Of a stretch of DNA of 64,000 nucleotides, positions 47,401-59,546 are shown in pieces (positions within the stretch are counted from its first letter, which is position 1; the number at the start of each line of letters is the position of its first letter). Source of the stretch: Ectocarpus siliculosus (taxonomy: Eukaryota; Sar; Phaeophyceae; Ectocarpales; Ectocarpaceae); NCBI GenBank assembly GCA_000310025.1, contig FN649733.1, positions 566,826 to 630,825 of the forward strand, read 5' to 3'. A model generated the notes under the pieces. It saw only the letters and a list, made by a program, of their open reading frames with translations. It did not search any database and was not told the origin of the DNA. Made by a program: the position numbers and the translations under genes.

Positions 47401-50400
47401 CAAGCTGACTTTGCCGTACTGGGACTTCACGATCGAGACCTCTACCGCCGGTACTAAAGGCGATGGAGGATATCAGTCCCAGACCAAGAGCGATCTGTTC
47501 CAGGAGTCTTGGTTCGGAACTGCGGACCCTACGGATGGCCAAGTGAGTTATTGTGTTCGGTTCCTCGCACAGAGAGGCGAGAGGAGAGGCGGTTCTGAGG
47601 TCGAAAGCAGGGTCATTGATTGGTCGTCGTCCAAGGCTACGGCGGGGAAACAAGCCCCACAGCACCCACCACGAGTGGAGCGAACGGTTGTCTGACAGTC
47701 GATCGGAGTCAAACAATCGCCGCACATACATAGGTTCACAGGGCAGCCAATCACGTGCAAGCGTTGCCCCTTCTCCTTAAACCGCGGGACCCCCTTTCGT
47801 GGCGTCTGGTCAGGTTTCTGGGGCTCGGGGAGGTTGTTGCTTTCACGTTTCTTGCAAGCTGCTGTAGTTGACGGAACAGAAAGCTGCCGTGAATGGAGGC
47901 ATCTAACGGAGAGGAAAGTATCCGTGTCTCCCCTGGCTCTTGAGTCGGAGGGTACGCAATCTTTGAGTTAGCGTACAATACCGTTCGGTAGGCGACGGCT
48001 GGCTAACAAGTGCTACTTGCTACCAAATTTGTTTACCACCACGTTGGCCTGCTAGAAGGGCGCTCCGAGAAAATGCTTGGAACGGTTCCAGCACCGGTCT
48101 TCGTAACACGGCAGAATCCCCGTGACCGTTTATTCTTGCCCTATGATACAATAGAGTGAAAAAAGAACGCAGTGGCATCACCTCCCGCCGCTGGCGAAGC
48201 CGCTCTCCCCCGACCAAACCGCTCGTTCGTTTTTGATGATCGTGCTGACGTCTTGTCCCGTGACCCGCATTCGTCCTTTTCTTGTGAAAAACTTTTGTGG
48301 TTTCGTTTCATCAGGTAAAGGATGGCCGGTGGGCCTACACCGAGATCCCGAAGATGAAGGTCAACGACCCTGGCGCCGTAGAGCCGGACGTGTACAGCAA
48401 GCTCCGTGCTCCGTGGAACGTCAACGACCGGCCGTGAGTCGTCGCCCCTACCGGCAGCAGCCCCACCCTTGCTTTTTCGCTGAATGTAGACCCGTGCTGC
48501 TGTTTCCACCCCGGACAATCTCATGATGAGTAGTCTTGTGCCTTACCCGTGCTGCTGTTTCTACTCTCGCCTTTTACCCACAGCAAGCTGTCTGCTTGTT
48601 GCCCGGGTACCTACTGAAAGCTTGCTTGTACGTGCGGGTACCTGACCCCCTCCATCCCAAACGCCACCTACCATCGGCAGGTACCTGACCCGCGGCATGG
48701 GCAAGATGTGCGACGCCAAGGTGGACGAGTGGTACCCTTGGCCCACGTGCGAGACGCACTACGACCTTGCCACCGGCTACAGCGACTTCTACTCGTGGGT
48801 CTGGTACTCCCTGTACGACCCCCACGGGCCGGTGCACATCTGGATCGGGGGCGTGTTGGACTGCGAGAAGACATTCGGCGCCATTGCCGAACTCGTGGGT
48901 CCGTCCATCGCCGAAGACCTGGCGCTGTACTCGTTTATCCACCGAAAGAACCTGTTCCGAGACGGAATTTTCTCCTGCGTGGGAAGTGCCACGGTGGTAC
49001 AGGCGCCGGCGGAAGTGAGTTAGGTTCCGCCGCATATTGTTGTAAAACCCTGGAGAGGAGACAGGTACCGTTGTTGGACCTTTACTACCCGGAGATTCAA
49101 GCCTACCCTTTTCTCTCGCGCTTCTTACTGAATGTAGTTTTTTTTTGTTCAGTAACACAGCAAATTTATCTCTCCCACAAATTGAGAGCCCGTGATAGAT
49201 AGATTAGCAACGAATTCATACAAGTAGTTTGGAATGACTACCATTTGTTTTAGTCGGAGAGTTCTTGTCTACAAATGGCCCAATCGCACCCGAACGGTAG
49301 TCGCTCAATTCTGTTTTCGCTTGTTGTGGAACGGATGGGCGTCAGATGGCTGCTTTTGTGTTGCCAGTGACGTCAAGCTTTTACGTCTCTTCGCCGTCGT
49401 TCCACGGCAGCTCTGGGCCCCGAGTTTCCAGTTGTGTTTGCCGTGAATCACGAGCGAATAACTGCGCTATTTTAGGGATTTTTTGCTCGGCAAAGCTATG
49501 CATACCAACCCCGAGCGGCCCCGCTGCGGCTACTTGGCCTCCCTGTGGCATGCTGGCCCGGGGTTGATAGAAATAGCTGTGTTTGCAGGGTCCCTCGCGA
49601 TGAACGGTATGTGTACAGCACAGCTTACCTGAGCTCACGGCAACAACTCTTTCTCTCGTTTGGATTTTTGCTGACGACGCATGCGACGGGCGGTAGGTGC
49701 TATCCAGCGGCCAGTGCGGCTGCCAGGGGTACGATCTCACCCAAGGGGATGACTACGAGTCCATCTACTACAACATGGTGGACCTCGATGATCTCATTGG
49801 TGATTTCGACGCGGACGTGAAGCGCCAGGTGGTGGCGGCGCTTTGCACGACTACTATGAACGACGGGGATCACTTGCAGGTGCGTTGATAACTCTCTCCG
49901 GTGCGTGCAGCGCTGGATTGTGCTGTTCGTAAGCCCTTTCTACGCCAACGCAGTAGTGCTGGTGGTGACGCGTGCGAGAGCTGGGGCGTTTGCTGTTCCC
50001 ATATCACTCCTGGCGAACGCTTCTGTTCCGTCCGATGTGTGGCTTTACTTTATTGTACGTCCTTGATGAGAGTCGTTAATCGTTCGACGCCAGTTCCTCC
50101 GAAGCGCACGACTTGACTCGGGCGGAACACTCATAAGCGTGTTTTGGTTGGCTCCTTGCTCCTCGTCCTGCGCGCGCATACAGGCGAGCTCGTCCCTAGA
50201 CCCGTCCTTCTACGCTACGCACCCGACCATGGAGCGGCTGTGGATGTACGCCGTGCTGACGGGGCAGATCACGGACTTCACCTGGCCGGACGACGACGTC
50301 ACCATCACCAAGCCCGACGGCACTGTCGAGGTCGAGTCGCTCAGCCTCTCCGAGGATGCCTGCCAGGGGCACGGCGGTAGCGACGTGTTCCCCTTCGGCC

Positions 50401-51314
50401 TCCTGGACTCCGACACGGACGGCTTCGAGGTAAGATGAAGCGAGGTATTCATGTTGACTTCGTGTAGCAAGACTTTATATTACAGGTTCGTAAGAAAGTA
50501 TTTTTGTGTTGGCTGAGGTTCGCTGGGCAAGTAACACGTCAGCTATACGAGCTGTTCGAGCTTGGGAAACGTCACAGATGGCGGTCACACCAACAACGCT
50601 TTGCTTTGATCACGCCTCGATGAAACTATAATACGAGTATACTCTGATGGGCCCGCCCACTCCGGAGCCCCGCATTACATTCACCATATTTTCCGTCTTG
50701 TCGGCGTAGTTCAGGGAAGATTCGAAGCCCCGGCCTACCCTGGATGTTCTACACTTCTTTTTTTCTCATGCCGAAACTTCCCCGCTAGCTCTGTGGTGGT
50801 CGCTTTCTCTCGGCGACAAACATGACGCTGTCCTTGGCGAATCTGCTAACTTGTTTCGATGGAACCGAGTGTCCCAGAGGTAAGCCTCTAGGTCTAACCG
50901 TCAGCTCCCGACCCTAACTTACACCTGTCCGGTGACGCTACTCTGCCTGGCGGCGGTGATACATACATTTTTTCATGTCTTTTTTTGTTTTCGTTACGTA
51001 TTTCTTTTCAGGTGAAGACGGGCGTCAAGGGCATGGAGAACGGGAACACCCTCACCAACCGAGAGCTCCTCCAGGCCTTCGATGCCCGTTCCAACTCGGT
51101 TTCTTACGTGTACGACACCTTCAAGTGGACCCACTGCGAGGCCGACGGTTTCGACTTCGACGATGCCTGGAACGGGGCAGCACAGGCAAGACCCACGTCA
51201 AGCAGCCGCCGACCTTCTTTCAAGCAGGGTGCCCCACGAGCCCCGATGTACAACATCTTGGAGGAAAAACGGGCAGCTCGCGCGGCCAAGAAGGCTGCCA
51301 ATCTGATCAATTGA
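44496..51314 (+). CDS. TYR4: membrane-anchored tyrosinase-family copper oxidase
   Basis: Eight exons: 44496-45362, 45854-45982, 47321-47542, 48315-48433, 48681-49014, 49697-49879, 50184-50429 and 51012-51314; 800 residues. It has the same domain order and copper ligands as TYR3: YGSV at 10-13, one membrane segment, RLHY / FHDG / TSH for CuA, PHGPVH and ATHPTMERLW for CuB. In exon 3 the third CuA motif reads LTSH where most paralogues have LTNH; the ligand His is kept (TYR5 shares this change). Further changes from TYR3 include one residue fewer in the linker, YGET replaced by SEDA after the third CuB His, and KQCDH for YECDH before exon 3. Exons 4 and 5 and their introns are identical to TYR3. 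No disabling change is seen. Confidence 0.9.
46521..46836 (+). mobile_element. ~315-bp insertion in TYR4 intron 2 carrying dispersed repeat copy 4
   Basis: TYR3 intron 2 runs directly from gttcgc to ctttttctg (about 27435). TYR4 has about 315 extra bases between the same words, including 46556-46736, which matches the dispersed family at 9372 and 21665. No clear target-site duplication is visible. Confidence 0.7.
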
Positions 51315-54300
51315 TCAATATTTTGTTTCTCACCCGGGGGGGGGGATTGGTTGTGATGTAATTTCGGGGTGTGGTGGGCGGGGGAAGGGGGGGGGGTCAG
51401 GTTAGGAACTATGCTGCTCGCCTTTCTGTTGCGTTATCTCTCCGTCTGGTGTGAGCTTGCTTTGTTGAGGTGTTCGTCCAAACGATCGTGTTGGGTGGTT
51501 GTCTTTCTGGTGTATTAATTGTTATATTTAATTCTTTTGGTGTGCACGGGTTCGCATACCTCAGTTGCTTTTGGCGACGGTCGAGAGGGAAGGGCAACCT
51601 CGCCCTCTCCGTTGGTCCAATTCTATCGTCCCCGTCGGTTGTAGGCAACGACGAAACGAGTGGTGTACGTCTACCTCTCTATACATCAGTCATATTTTTT
51701 TATTTATCAACGCGACAAATATCTCCGCAATTTTGTTTGCCTCTCAGCGAAAAAAGAGGCGAGCTGTGGTTACCGGTGGGTAGATATTTAGCGTCAACGA
51801 CGAGTTGAGGTCACTGATTCAGTCACAACCAAAGGCGTTCGGGTTGTATCTCGTTCATGGGAACATGTTTTGAAGGTTCCTTACGCGTGTTCGCGGCGCC
51901 ACTGTGTTTTGGGACAAACAAGTGTTGAAGCGCTTTGTACTAGTTGGCATGCAGGTATTCTGTTGCCCGTCACATGATGATTGTTGATGTATAGCTCGTG
52001 ACGTTGTATATCCCTGCATGTTCCCGGGGCAGTGGCAGTTTTGAGCTTGTGTGTTGCCGATTGCGTCCTGTCTGCGTTCAATGTTGCCCCTGAGGGTCAC
52101 AAGAGAGGGGGGGTATGGCTGCCGCCTGTACCGGGCGGAGACAAGCAATCAATGCGGCGGTGATCCTGTCTTCTGTCATGGTGTCAAGCCACACCATACC
52201 TTGAGCACCCTGTTCTGCCTCCCGAGACGAAACCCTTGATGACGATAATGCTAAAAAAAAGCCAGCTTTCCTCTTTTGGTTGTTGAAGAGTTCGCGACGT
52301 TACACCTTTTCTGTTCATTGTGGCGTCTTGTCTGTGTGTGTGTCTTTGTTATTGGCATCGACCGCGCTAGCCGACTGACCAATGAAAAGACGTCATTCTG
52401 TTTTTTTATCTCTCTCACGCCCGATTCGAGATGCTTGGGCGGGTCGCTGGCATGCGTCAAATCGAGCAAAAAACAGAACGTGCTCCCGAAAACGAAAAAA
52501 AAACGGTGCCGATATTCGTAGGCATAGACTACGTCTGTAGCACTCGCAACCGCGCGGGCGTGTTGCCAACGGATGTCGTCATGGTGTCGGGGTTCGAACC
52601 TAAGCACCCATCGCTCGGCCAAAAAACAGAGAGCGGTACAGTACGTCAAATTCGGGTCGAGCTTCAATCCCTTTATTCGTGTCCAAGGACCAGCCGAAGT
52701 AGTTCGTTTTCTTAAACGGCATTTCTTATTCCTTTGGAATCCGCATTCTCCCAATCCTCTTATTTCCCACTCCGTATATTTTCTTACTTGGCTAAAGAAT
52801 ACTTCGAAATACAACACAACAAAACGGTCATCATGCCGCTCAACCAGGAAGAAAACTCGTGTAGCAGCCGTTGGTGTGGCGAAATAACCACACTCTCCCG
52901 ACCAAAAAAATGCACTGTTGTTCAGGTAGGTAGGGGGGTGGGAACACGGAAGGAGCAGCGGTGGGACGCTTCTTTTTGGGCACGCTCCTCCAGCTACCCC
53001 TTGTTTCTTATATCTTGGGGGTATCGCGCCTTCATGTTTCTTATTGGGACATTTCTGACGTTGGTTGTGTGGCCGAGAGTGAGCTATGTTTCTTAAAGCC
53101 CTTTCTTCATATTTTCGCAATAATTTTGAGCCTGTTTTTCTTGTCAGAGTTGCGGGCCCGTGCTGTGGGGCATGTACGATACTTGGAGCCCATGACGTCT
53201 CCGTCATCGAACCACACACACCCAGTCGCACAACTACATCGTCACTTAACCAAAAGGATCTGTGTAGGTAACTTAGTGTTTTCTTCACATTTAGAACCGT
53301 TCGTTCCGGTCTTCACCCATTGCTGCCTTGTACCCTTGTAGCATCCGTACCGGTCCAACTGACGCGGAACATCCGTACTGGTCCAACTGACGCGGAACAT
53401 CCGTACCGGTCCAACTGACGCGGACGCCTTCCGTCCGTGGTCACAGCCTAACTATACCCAAAGAGGGTGCACATTCTGAGAGGGAAAAATCTCAAGAGAA
53501 AATGAAAAATAACATGGATCCGGAAAAAGCAACACACACACGCACGCACGCGATGATTTCTTGTAGACTGTCATACATGGTCTACATGCAGAACACACGC
53601 AGCAGACAAAAATATAAAAGGCCCCACACAGTCAGACGTTGCCGCCGACATATCGGGTAAAGGGGGTAAACTAAAATAGAGCATGCCGTCAGTTACCCTT
53701 CGGCACGCGATGCCAAGCGAAACAAATATAGAAATGACGATCGCCGATAAAGACAAGTACAACCGAATATCCTTGTATCATACCCCTTCTACATAGGGTG
53801 GGGTGTATCCTCCGCCCTGCTTGGTGTGATGCTCCACCGAGCGGCCGCAGCGCGCGTGACATAGCGATGATCAACCACAAGACCTACCGAGGGCGTGCGT
53901 GCTCCTGACCACAACAACACCGCAAATTTTAGGCACTATGGGCGGTGTCCGCCCACATCAGGCAGGGCGATTTGCGAATTGGTTCGTACTGATTAGGCTC
54001 GGGCAGGACCGAACGCCTCGCCAATGACTGTGCTGCGGGTGGGTGAGAGAGAGTACACTCGTAAGCGCGCCGAATCTCTCCTACATGCTTACATTGCTCA
54101 CGAAAAAAGGTACAGCCATCGTGTAAATATCTGTCTGTGCTTATAAAAAACAACAGTTGTTCCTTAGAAGCACCGTAAAGATAGCCTGTACTTGTTGAAC
54201 AACTAAAGCTTTGCACTACAAACAAGTTGTTGGCTACAACGAGAAAAACAAGACCAACCGGCGCCGTTTACCCACGCCGCATCCCATCCAAAGTCGCTGT

Positions 54301-54559
54301 TGCAACACATATATAATACAATTATCAAAAACAGCCTGGGCCACTGAGCCAACCCCCGAAAAGGGAAGAATCGGTAACATCCTAACCTTGTTTGTAGTTA
54401 CCTAGGCTATGTACTGTAGACAAGACCTCAAATAAAGAACATCGTCTCTCACCAAACGCGGCGTGACTGCGGTCGTTTGACAAGACAAAAGCATCATGCA
54501 AAGAAGCCCTGCCCCCTCGCTCCTGGCTACCGTCTTCTCATACTGCATGCAGATGCAAA
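51315..54559. other. Intergenic between TYR4 and TYR5, no supported gene
   Basis: The first 850 bp is the end of the segmental duplication. Beyond it there is a possible pol III A/B-box pair on the minus strand near 52580-52625 and a 28-bp triplicate repeat at 53343-53424. Long minus-strand open frames between 52251 and 53288 show no recognisable domain and look like chance. Confidence 0.45.
53343..53424 (+). repeat. 28-bp tandem repeat, three units
   Basis: atccgtaccggtccaactga followed by cgcggaac occurs at 53343, 53371 and 53399. The middle unit has one substitution (accg to actg). Confidence 0.95.
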
Positions 54560-56144
54560 TCAGACGCGTTGCTCCCGTCTCTTGGCCTTGCCCTCAGCCA
54601 TCAGCTTGAGCGTGCTGCTGTACATGGGCGCTCGTGGGACACCGTCTTCGAAGGCGGGACGTGCAGAAGTCGACTTGGATTTCTTCGTGGAAGACTGCCA
54701 GGCATCGCCGAAGTCGTATCCATCTGCCGCGCAATGCTCCCAGTTGAAGGTGTCGTACACGTAGGGCAGTGCGTTGATCCGGGGGTCGAAGGCTTGCAGA
54801 GCCTCTCGGTTGGTGAGCTCGTTGCCGGTGGCCGAGTTGAAGCTGATGCCGGTCTTGATCTGGACAATTGTTCGGTTAGACCAGCAGGGAAAGGATTGGG
54901 CCAAAGAGCTTAGGGTAGGGTATCGTCGAGAGCATTGTCTACCGCAATACTTGTAGGCAGGGTTTGTGGAAGATAGCCAACAACAACAAACAACGGCGGC
55001 ACGATTGCGGTGGAGATAATAATAATAAGTCAGGACAAAAGGTCGTCGTCGTTTCGCACCTCGAAGCCGTCGGTGTCGGTATCTAGGAGACCGAACGGGA
55101 ACACGTCGCTCCCATGGTGGCCGAAGCAGGACTCTTCGTACTCGCTCAGGCTTTCCGTCACCACGGTGCCGTCTGGCGTGGTGTACGTCACGTCCGCGTC
55201 CGGCCACGACCAGTCCGTGATCTGGCCCGTCAGCACGACGTACATCCACAGCCGTTCCATCGTCGGGTGCGTCGACCAGAAGGACGGGTCCAGCGAGGAG
55301 CTCGCCTGGTGTGTTGTGTGGTGCCGAGACAAAGGTGCAGGGGGCGAGGACGTTCTGAGTTCGGCCAGAGGATGGATTTGTCGTGCTTGGTTGTCGCTTA
55401 ATTCGGTCGTCAACGTACTTTTCGAGAGACCACTTCTGTCCGCGTGTTACACTACACGTCCGCAGCGGTGGGATACAACACACACATAGACGGGTTGTTT
55501 ATATCCAGCCGTTTTAGAGCAGCAGCTGCTCTGTTTCTTTCTTCGCGGTGAGAGAGAGGGCCGACGGCGTGTTCTGGTAGCAGCAGCGGGTGATGAACGT
55601 GCTTGTTCACGGTACTACTGTACTGTACCTCTCGTAGAAACGGCCCGTGTGTCAGTGCCAGACGCCCTGAGCGTTCGTTCCAGTTCATTCCGCCTGCCTC
55701 GTCTACCTGCACCGAAGGCCGATGGTCGTGTGCGCACCACACAAACACAACTCACCTGCAAGTGGTCCCCGTCCACGAGGGTGGTCGTGCAAATCGCCTC
55801 CACCACCTGGCGTTTCGTGTCGGCATCGTAGTCTCCGATGACGTCGTCGATGACGGACATGGTGTGGTAGATCCTCTCGTAGTCGTTCCCCTCGGTCAGG
55901 TTGTAGCCCAGGCACCCGCACCGAGAGAGCATGACCTGCTAGACGGCACATACGGCAGACAAGGTTAATCCGAAAAGGGCGCAATGTTACACGTCTGCAT
56001 CTCTGTCCGTCTCTCGTTATTTCGCCCTCGTTGTTTTAGCCCGCGGACCCCATCGTCCTTGCCATCTTCCCTGTCGGAAAGCCTATATCTGCTTCTAACC
56101 ACCGACGACCTGTTTGCTATATTGTTGGAAATCTGTTAAACGGC

Positions 56145-56176
<32 letters not shown>

Positions 56177-59100
56177 ACAAGTATACCCGCCCCGCCTTCC
56201 CCACCCCTCCTCCCACTTCTGCCTCTCTCATCTCACCTCTTCCGAGGACTGGGCCACGTCCGCCCTTCCGTCGCACTTGAAGATCCCGTCACGGTAGAGG
56301 TTCTTGCGGTGGATGAACGACTGCTCGGCGAGCTGGCTCGCTGCTATCTTTCCGACAAGACCCTCAATCCTTTCGTACGTCTCTTCGCAGTCCAGCACGC
56401 CCCCGACCCAGATGTGCACCGGCCCGTGGGGGTCGTAAAGGGATTGCCAGACCCACGAGTAGAAGTCGCTGTAGCCTGTGGCGAGATCGTAGTGAGATGT
56501 GCACTGTATGCAGTTCAAACAAGGCAGGGGGGGAGGGGGGGGGGTGGTACGGGTTGGTGTGTTTGTCACGTCGATTTGCGTGTCCACCAGCCAACTTCTA
56601 TGTCAAGCCTTGCAACCGGACCTATCAATTACTCACGGTGGGCCATGGGAACGCTTTTTCCATGTCCGCACCGCACAGTTCGCCCATGCCGCGGGTCAGG
56701 TACCTGTCATGCAGCGTGGTCAAGCAACCGAGGGGTGAAAGGGTAGGATAGGCGTGGAGGGGTTGGCGAGAAAGGCACCGCTGGCAAGTGCCCAGTGAGT
56801 ACACAGCGGGTATTGGTGGTAGGTTTGCGAGCGATAAGCTACCTCACACACCGGTTCATGGTGTGTCACCAGCTCATATGAAGCACGCCGCGCAAAGTCG
56901 GGCGCCTTGTATGAACTCACTGTCGGTCGTTGACATTCCACGGTGCCCGAAGCTTTCCGTACACGTCCGTGTCGATAAGACCAGGGTTGTTCTCAAACAC
57001 ACGCGGGATTTCCGTGAATGCCCACCGGCCGTCCTTCACCTGAAACAGATTGTTATCGCTTGTTGGCCCATCGTTGTCGACGTTGTCCTGGTCCTTGTTG
57101 TTGTTGTGATCGCATGCTAAACACCCTACCCCAATACCCAATATCAAGCCACAAGCTGGGCAATGCATTTAACCAAGGACAGTGAATGCCCGTCGATACC
57201 ACCCAAACACAACAGCGTTTTTGATTTCTGATGCCTCTCCCTTCCTTCCCTCCAGTCCGCATCAAACTCATCTTTCCCACACAACCCCCCCCCCCCCATA
57301 CACACACACCATGTTGTCCTCAGGGTCAAAAGTCCCGAACCAATCAGGGCGGAAAAGTGGCGACCGTGTGAGGGGCCCCCCGTCGTCCACTGTGCCTTCA
57401 AGACCCCCCACATCAGTAGACTCAATGGTGAAGTCCCAGTACGGCAACGTCAGCTTGGGGTTGACTTTCTGCAGGCTGAACTCGAACGTGTTAGAGATCA
57501 TGGAGTGGCTTGTCAAGAATCCCAGACCGTCGTGGAACTGTTGGGACCGTAGAAAGCACGGGGGTAACAAATGTGGCAAGATTGGGACAGATTCGCAGCG
57601 TCAGCGCTGTGTGAATTGGGAGGATAGAGACGCATCCAGCCTAGCGGCAGGTGGCGCAAAATGACGGATTGGATTTTTTTATGGTTTCTAGTCTCGTAGT
57701 CAGTTCAATCATTTGTGTGCTCCACCGCAGCCCCGCAAGGATGCAAGGATCGATGGTCTGACCTCACGGCAGCGTATGATAGCGAGTGCCCGCCCCCGCC
57801 CCCGCGCGCGCCCCGTATTACTTTGATAGTCCTATTGTCTGTCTAGAAGCGCTGCGGGTAAGGAGTTTAATCAAGGAAAAACATCTAACCACTCGCAGGG
57901 CCTGAAGCACAACCCAGAACAAACGCCAGCATTTCAGCAAGGAAACATCGGAATGGCGGCAGGCTGGTGGTGGTGAGGATTGTGCGCGACACACGCTTTC
58001 TTCACAAGAAAATATGAGATGGGCGGGCGACTGTCTCCCACGCAAAATTCAACAATCACCCAAACCAACATGATGATCAAACTGGTTGCCAGACGAATAC
58101 GGTAGTTTCCATCGCGTCATCATACACTCACGTGATCACACGAGCTTTGACTGGCCGCCTTGTAGTGCAAGCGATTTATCGCGTATATGTCAGCGTAGTC
58201 TTCCCCATAAAGCTCCTTGCCGTTTCCACCGTCCACTCTCACCTCCCAGAGCGCGAACATCTGCGTTTACAGTTTGTGCGAGAACGTGAAGGAAGAATAA
58301 AACTCATGACCCTACTACAAATCGACTACAATACTTTATACAGTGTAATCTACAGGATTGTACGGTAGTCTACACAGCGTACATCGGGGTTCTCCGGGTC
58401 AATTTCGAAGAGAAAGGAACTGCGTTGTTTGAAGTAAAATAGAACCTAAGCTGGGTTTGGGGCCCTAAATAAAAGCCTGAATACAAGAAGACGAAACCCG
58501 GCTCGAAATTGGCGTTCTTCTATGTACGCCCTTCCTTACTGTTGTCAACATGTAGAACCACGCATGCATTCGGTATCCAGCCTACTGTACAACATGCACG
58601 TACACATACAACTGCATGTTGTATACAACTGCATGTTGTATGTTACAGTAGAAAATTCCTCTCGCTTCGCAAAACAGCTGGACAGCCGTGTAACTCTACT
58701 ATATAGCTTGACGAACTTCCTCACCGCGTCGAACAACTCCTCTCGCTCGTCGTCCGTGAGAGTCCTGATCTCCCTCCTCACGTACTTGACCATCACCTTC
58801 TCCTGTAGCCGGCGGGTAACCACCCCCGTATCCGAGTTGACCTCCTCCAGAGAGACGGAGTTTTCGCCGAGGTGTGTGAAAACAACCACGGCCTCTGCTC
58901 CGCTGGCGGTGGCAACAACTTCCTCGGTTACACCTTCTTCTTCAAATGATGACGCCGGGGCGGAGTCCGTGATTGATACCGGCGCACCAAGCAAAACCTT
59001 CCAGCGGTACTCGAATCCGTCGCGGGGAGTCTCCACGTCTAGCGTGGTCTCCCGGTGCGGTTCGATGAGCTTGACGTCCTTCAACCAGGGGTAGTCCTGC

Positions 59101-59546
59101 GCCGGCTTCCCGTCCCGCACGTGGTAGAAGTTGAGCGCGGTGAAGGAGAGAGGTGGCGACACGTCTCCCTGTTGCTGTCGCTTCTCCTGTCCCTCTTGCT
59201 GCTGGTGCTGGTCCTGGTCCGAGGCAATGGGGAATGCCCTGCCGACAACTGGACGATCCTCGACAAAGCTGCTGCTTCGTCGAGCAGCCTGTAAAGATGC
59301 GTTGCTCTCGGGGTCAACAGCACCCTTGACGGCTGAAGTGTCCGGCAGCAGACGGGATCCGATCGCAATCATCGCTGTGCCAACGAGGGCGAGGGATCCG
59401 ACGAGGGCGAGGATGAAAGCGGGACGTGTCCCTCGGCCACCTTGTGCCCTATCTTTCGTTGCGATCGAAAACCGGTCGGTGTACGTAACCCCCCCGGAGG
59501 ATGACCCTGCCGCACCCGAATCTACGATAGACCCGTACATCTTCAT
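54560..59546 (-). CDS. TYR5: membrane-anchored tyrosinase-family copper oxidase
   Basis: Nine exons: 58725-59546, 58132-58260, 57310-57537, 56921-57039, 56637-56703, 56237-56503, 55756-55935, 55060-55305 and 54560-54859; about 785 residues. I chose the ATG at 59546 because it places MKMYGSI at the conserved tail; an in-frame ATG at 59597 would add 17 residues. Membrane segment at about 43-63. The linker has a Gln-rich insertion (DQDQHQQQEGQ). CuA: RLHYKAAS, FHDGLGFLTSH, LPYWDF. CuB: DPHGPVHIWVGG and STHPTMERLW. An intron unique to this copy splits exon 5 between PWPT and CTSHYDL. The donor of exon 3 (gtgtgtgtgt) lies inside a GT microsatellite. It is the most diverged member with TYR1. Confidence 0.87.
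56144..56175 (-). repeat. (CAA)n microsatellite in a TYR5 intron
   Basis: About ten uninterrupted caa triplets on the plus strand (ttg on the sense strand of TYR5), upstream of exon 55756-55935. Confidence 0.95.

Larger units (their letters stand above)
44272..52164 (+). repeat. Segmental duplication, right copy (carries TYR4)
   Basis: Partner of 25249-33010. It differs by an insertion in TYR4 intron 2, by indels in introns 3 and 7, and by having a single satellite unit downstream. Confidence 0.9.

Noticed and set aside
52251-53288. 345-codon minus-strand frame
   Set aside because: No recognisable domain, irregular composition, crosses a tRNA-like box pair, and is not continued by good splice sites.
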